From NCBI GenBank assembly GCA_016208975.1, contig JACQXA010000004.1, positions 683,501-747,500 of the forward strand: a stretch of DNA of 64,000 nucleotides. The letters are read 5' to 3'. The notes under the pieces are model-generated. The model ran no database searches, was not told where the DNA came from, and saw only the letters and a program-made list of their open reading frames with translations. Each line of letters begins with the position of its first letter. The stretch's first letter is position 1. The stretch is from Nitrospinota bacterium (GTDB taxonomy: Bacteria > Nitrospinota_A > UBA7883 > JACRLM01). Shown one piece after another: positions 61,258 to 64,000 of the stretch. A program made the position numbers and the translations under genes.

Positions 61258-62850
61258 ATGGCTATTACAGTAGATGGGCTTATCTCGGGGATGAACACCA
61301 CATCCATAATCAGCCAGATTATGGAGATAGAGCGGCGCCCCATTCAGCTCATAGAAGACAAACGCACGGTGCTTTCCAACGAGAAAGCCGCCTGGCAGGA
61401 AGCGAGCACCCGCATGCTCGCCCTGGAGTCCGCCGCCGCAAAGCTCAGCTCCACCAGCAAGTTCGCCAGCCGGAGCGCCACTTTCGCCAACAACAATTCC
61501 GCCGCCGGGACTGTTATGTCCGTCTCTTCCGAGTCAACGGCGGTGGATGGCTCTTACAACATCAAAGTGTCCCAGCTGGCGCAGGCGCAAAAATCCGCTT
61601 CAAACCAGACGTTCTCAAGTTTTACCGCCGCGGCGGGGCTTTCGGGAACCATCACTATTGGTAGCACAAACGTATCGGTCACCTCCGGCCAGTCGCTGGA
61701 GGAGATCAAGAACAACATAACCAACTCCGGGGCCGGGGTGTCTGCCACCATAATAAACGCTGGCACCTCCGCCAGCCAGCAGTACATGCTCATGGTGACG
61801 GGGGACGACACCGGCGCCGCCAACGCCTTCTCCATGTCCACATCCATGAACCTGGGCACGCTCTCTTTCTCCACCACACAGGCGGCGCAGAACGCAAACC
61901 TTACGGTGGACGGGGTGGCAATCACAAAAAGCTCCAACACGGTGGATGATGTCATCGCCGACACCACGCTGAATTTGCAGACCTTGGGCTCCGGAACCGT
62001 AACGGTCTCCACCGATTACGACATCATCCTTGAAAATGTGCAGGCCTTCGTCAGCGCGTACAACGACGCGATGGACTATTTCAGGGAACAGCTCTCCTAC
62101 GACTCGACAAACCAGACCAAGGGGACGCTTTTCGGAAACGGCACCCTGATGACCATGCAGAACCAGCTGAGGGCCATCATGAGCGGCTCCATTCCAGGGA
62201 TAGACCCCACAGACCCAACGAAGTTATCGTCGCTTTCCCAGGTGGGGATAAAAACCGACATAAACAACCAACTCACTGTGGATACCACCACTTTCTCCGA
62301 CACGCTCAAAAGCCGGTTCACCGAGGTGGCCAGGCTTTTCGCCCCCAGCGGTAGCGGAACCTACACTTTCATATCAGCCACGGGGCTTACCCAGGGTGGT
62401 GTATATGACACCAAGGTTGAAGGTGGCGTTCTGAAACTTAAAAAACAGGGTACGAGCGACTGGATTTCGTTGACCCAGGACGGCAACTACGCCTACGGAG
62501 CCACAGACTCGGTTTTGGATGGGCTTCTCCTGCGCACCGGCTCCCTCACCGAGGGCGCCACAGGAACGATGACCATAACCAACGGCGTGGCGTCCAGGGT
62601 GGAGGCCAACACCGGCTCGTACACCGAGTTCTCCACCGAAGGGTTGATTTTCAACCAGAACCGTAGCATCGAGTCGAGGGACGCGGAGTTCCAGGACCAG
62701 GTATCGGATCTGGAAGTAAGACTTACGAAGAAAGAGGAAGATCTAAAAGCCAAGTTCGCCAACCTGGAGGTTTTGCTGGCGAAGCTTACATCCCAACAAC
62801 AGTATCTTAGCCAGCAGTTGTCCAGCCTTAATACGAACTGGGGACGCTGA
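61258..62850 (+). CDS. fliD: Flagellar filament cap protein FliD
   Basis: 530 residues. N-terminal SGMNTTSIISQIMEIERRPI, the D0 helix typical of FliD, coiled-coil terminal helices (about 480-530, DQVSDLEVRLTKKEEDLKAK, ending QYLSQQLSSL), and a central beta-rich domain with Ser/Thr-rich stretches. Forms the pentameric or hexameric cap that inserts flagellin. Precedes fliS by 20 bp. Confidence 0.95.
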   Translation: MAITVDGLISGMNTTSIISQIMEIERRPIQLIEDKRTVLSNEKAAWQEASTRMLALESAAAKLSSTSKFASRSATFANNNSAAGTVMSVSSESTAVDGSYNIKVSQLAQAQKSASNQTFSSFTAAAGLSGTITIGSTNVSVTSGQSLEEIKNNITNSGAGVSATIINAGTSASQQYMLMVTGDDTGAANAFSMSTSMNLGTLSFSTTQAAQNANLTVDGVAITKSSNTVDDVIADTTLNLQTLGSGTVTVSTDYDIILENVQAFVSAYNDAMDYFREQLSYDSTNQTKGTLFGNGTLMTMQNQLRAIMSGSIPGIDPTDPTKLSSLSQVGIKTDINNQLTVDTTTFSDTLKSRFTEVARLFAPSGSGTYTFISATGLTQGGVYDTKVEGGVLKLKKQGTSDWISLTQDGNYAYGATDSVLDGLLLRTGSLTEGATGTMTITNGVASRVEANTGSYTEFSTEGLIFNQNRSIESRDAEFQDQVSDLEVRLTKKEEDLKAKFANLEVLLAKLTSQQQYLSQQLSSLNTNWGR

Positions 62851-62870
62851 TAATAAAGGGAGACGCGGAA

Positions 62871-63311
62871 ATGAACGTTTATGGAAAACCATCGGCCTAT
62901 CAGGTTACACAGGTGTCCACCTCCAGCAAAGCCAAGCTGATCCTGTTGATGTACGACGGGGCCATACGGTTCATAAACGAGGCCAGGATGAAGATAGAGA
63001 CCCGCGACATCGCCGGGCGGGGCGTGGCCATCAGCAAGGCGCAAAAGATAATCCACGAGCTTACAGTGGCGCTGGATATGAACAGCGGCGGCGAGGTGGC
63101 GGCGAACCTTTCCAGGGTGTACGCCCAAGTGACCCGGCATCTGATCAACGCCAACATCCATGGAGATATGAAGGAGCTTGCGGTGTGCCTTGAAATTCTC
63201 GCTCCCATGCGGGAGGCATGGGACCAGGCCATTAACAAGGCTCCCGCCGAACAGCAGGCCGCGTCGCAATTCTCCGATACCCAAGGGCGGAAGGTAGCCA
63301 TAAGCCTGTAA
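62871..63311 (+). CDS. fliS: Flagellin chaperone FliS
   Basis: 146 residues; N-terminal AYQVTQVSTSSKAKLILLMY is the FliS hallmark. Helical, binds the C-terminus of flagellin before export. GGGAG 9 nt before the ATG. Followed by a terminator. Confidence 0.95.
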   Translation: MNVYGKPSAYQVTQVSTSSKAKLILLMYDGAIRFINEARMKIETRDIAGRGVAISKAQKIIHELTVALDMNSGGEVAANLSRVYAQVTRHLINANIHGDMKELAVCLEILAPMREAWDQAINKAPAEQQAASQFSDTQGRKVAISL

Positions 63312-63337
63312 AACGGCCCGCCATAACTGAAAGACGA

Positions 63338-63372
63338 GGCGCGAATGTTTACTAACGTTCGCGCCTTTTTTT
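63338..63372 (+). terminator. Terminator after fliS
   Basis: GGCGCGAA / TTCGCGCC stem with further pairing in ACGTT-like loop bases, followed by seven T residues. Confidence 0.88.
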
Positions 63373-63435
63373 GCCTGTTACTTTTAAATCCTCCCATGGC
63401 CCGGCCAGCGCCCAAGTTTCATTTATAATGGGTGG

Positions 63436-64000
63436 ATGAGCGCAAAATTCAAGATAATTTCAGAGTTTGCCCCCAAAGGGGACCAGCCCGAAGCCATCCG
63501 CCAGCTGGTGGATGGGGTGGAGCGGGGAGACATGTTTCAGACCCTGCTGGGGGTAACAGGCTCCGGCAAAACTTTCACCATCGCCCAGGTCATCGAAAAA
63601 ACCCAGCGGCCCGCGCTGGTGATAGCGCACAACAAGACCCTGGCCGCCCAGCTTTACTCCGAATTCAAAAGTTTTTTCCCGGAAAACGCTGTGGGCTACT
63701 TTGTGTCTTACTACGACTATTACCAGCCCGAAGCCTACCTTCCTAAAACCGGGACATATATTGAAAAAGACTCGGCCATCAACGACGAGATAGACAAAAT
63801 GCGCCACGCCGCCACCATGAGCCTGCTGGAGCGGCGGGATGTGGTGATAGTGGCATCGGTCTCCTGCATATACGGCCTTGGCTCTCCGGAGGCGTACAAC
63901 GCCATGCGCATAACCATTGAGCGCGGGGCGGCCATGGAGCGTGACGGGCTTTTGGAAAAACTGGTGGACATCCAGTATGAGCGCAACAACGTGGATTTCC
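63436..64000 (+). CDS. uvrB: Excinuclease ABC subunit B (partial, runs off right edge)
   Basis: I translated this frame directly; 188 codons lie inside the window. The start ATG at 63436 leads into [17 protein letters not shown], typical UvrB N-terminus. Walker [17 protein letters not shown], domain 1b [20 protein letters not shown] (the beta-hairpin), and [19 protein letters not shown]. Nucleotide excision repair, forms UvrA2B2 on damaged DNA. Confidence 0.96.
   Translation, partial: MSAKFKIISEFAPKGDQPEAIRQLVDGVERGDMFQTLLGVTGSGKTFTIAQVIEKTQRPALVIAHNKTLAAQLYSEFKSFFPENAVGYFVSYYDYYQPEAYLPKTGTYIEKDSAINDEIDKMRHAATMSLLERRDVVIVASVSCIYGLGSPEAYNAMRITIERGAAMERDGLLEKLVDIQYERNNVDF

Overview
The window reads as chromosome of a diderm, GC-rich, motile bacterium. 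It carries lptD, a type IV pilus operon, flagellin, fliD and fliS, several lipoproteins, two RND efflux systems and the siroheme-decarboxylase genes ahbA and ahbB. The gene mix (Cu nitrite reductase cluster, AhbAB heme route, pilMNOPQ with aroB) fits a Nitrospinota or deltaproteobacterial-grade lineage. That placement is an inference; there is no rRNA in the window to settle it.

Left third (1-22 kb). A partial lptD runs off the left edge, followed by a membrane protein, a MITE-like repeat and the initiator tRNA. Then comes a complete cluster with the order known as ncgABC-nirK: a two-domain multicopper oxidase, a diheme cytochrome c, a monoheme cytochrome c and a Cu nitrite reductase. A CRP/FNR-type dyad lies upstream. 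Directly behind it sits a copper export unit (heavy-metal-binding domain, CusB, CusA). Its adaptor gene is split at a run of nine A residues, and a one-base slip would restore a full adaptor with a signal peptide. On the minus strand a six-gene set follows: tetR, tolC, adaptor, HAE-type RND pump, LOG-family gene and histidine kinase, with a palindromic operator in front. A GYF-AIM24 fusion gene, ubiX and a ferredoxin-NADP reductase close the block.

Middle (22-42 kb). A minus-strand operon runs xre - pilM - pilN - pilO - pilP - pilQ - lipoprotein - aroB - lipoprotein and ends at a clear terminator. PilQ has a lipobox, and PilP has an extra NTF2-like domain. Beyond it lie a phosphoesterase, tRNA-Pro(GGG), a beta-propeller lipoprotein, radA, a second MITE copy, a CBS-domain gene behind an 18-bp palindrome, malic enzyme overlapping trpC, two small-protein genes with good ribosome binding sites, and rimO - small membrane protein - cutA - queD.

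Right third (42-64 kb). An AT-richer type II restriction-modification pair (NotI-family endonuclease and C5 methyltransferase) is inserted between queD and proB. It is followed by trpG-trpD-proB, a methyltransferase overlapping a hybrid histidine kinase, a slipin, the run ahbA-ahbB-pfkB-membrane protein-rsmD, a third MITE copy, a sulfatase, a glycosyltransferase-TPR fusion, a CNNM-like protein and hisG. Flagellin-fliD-fliS follow, with two matching sigma-28-like promoters. The 5' end of uvrB runs off the right edge.

Most stand-out signals are the ncgABC-nirK plus Cus locus, its A9 slip site, the three-copy MITE family, the NotI-like system and the lipidated PilQ with fused PilP. I saw no CRISPR array, prophage or insertion-sequence transposase.
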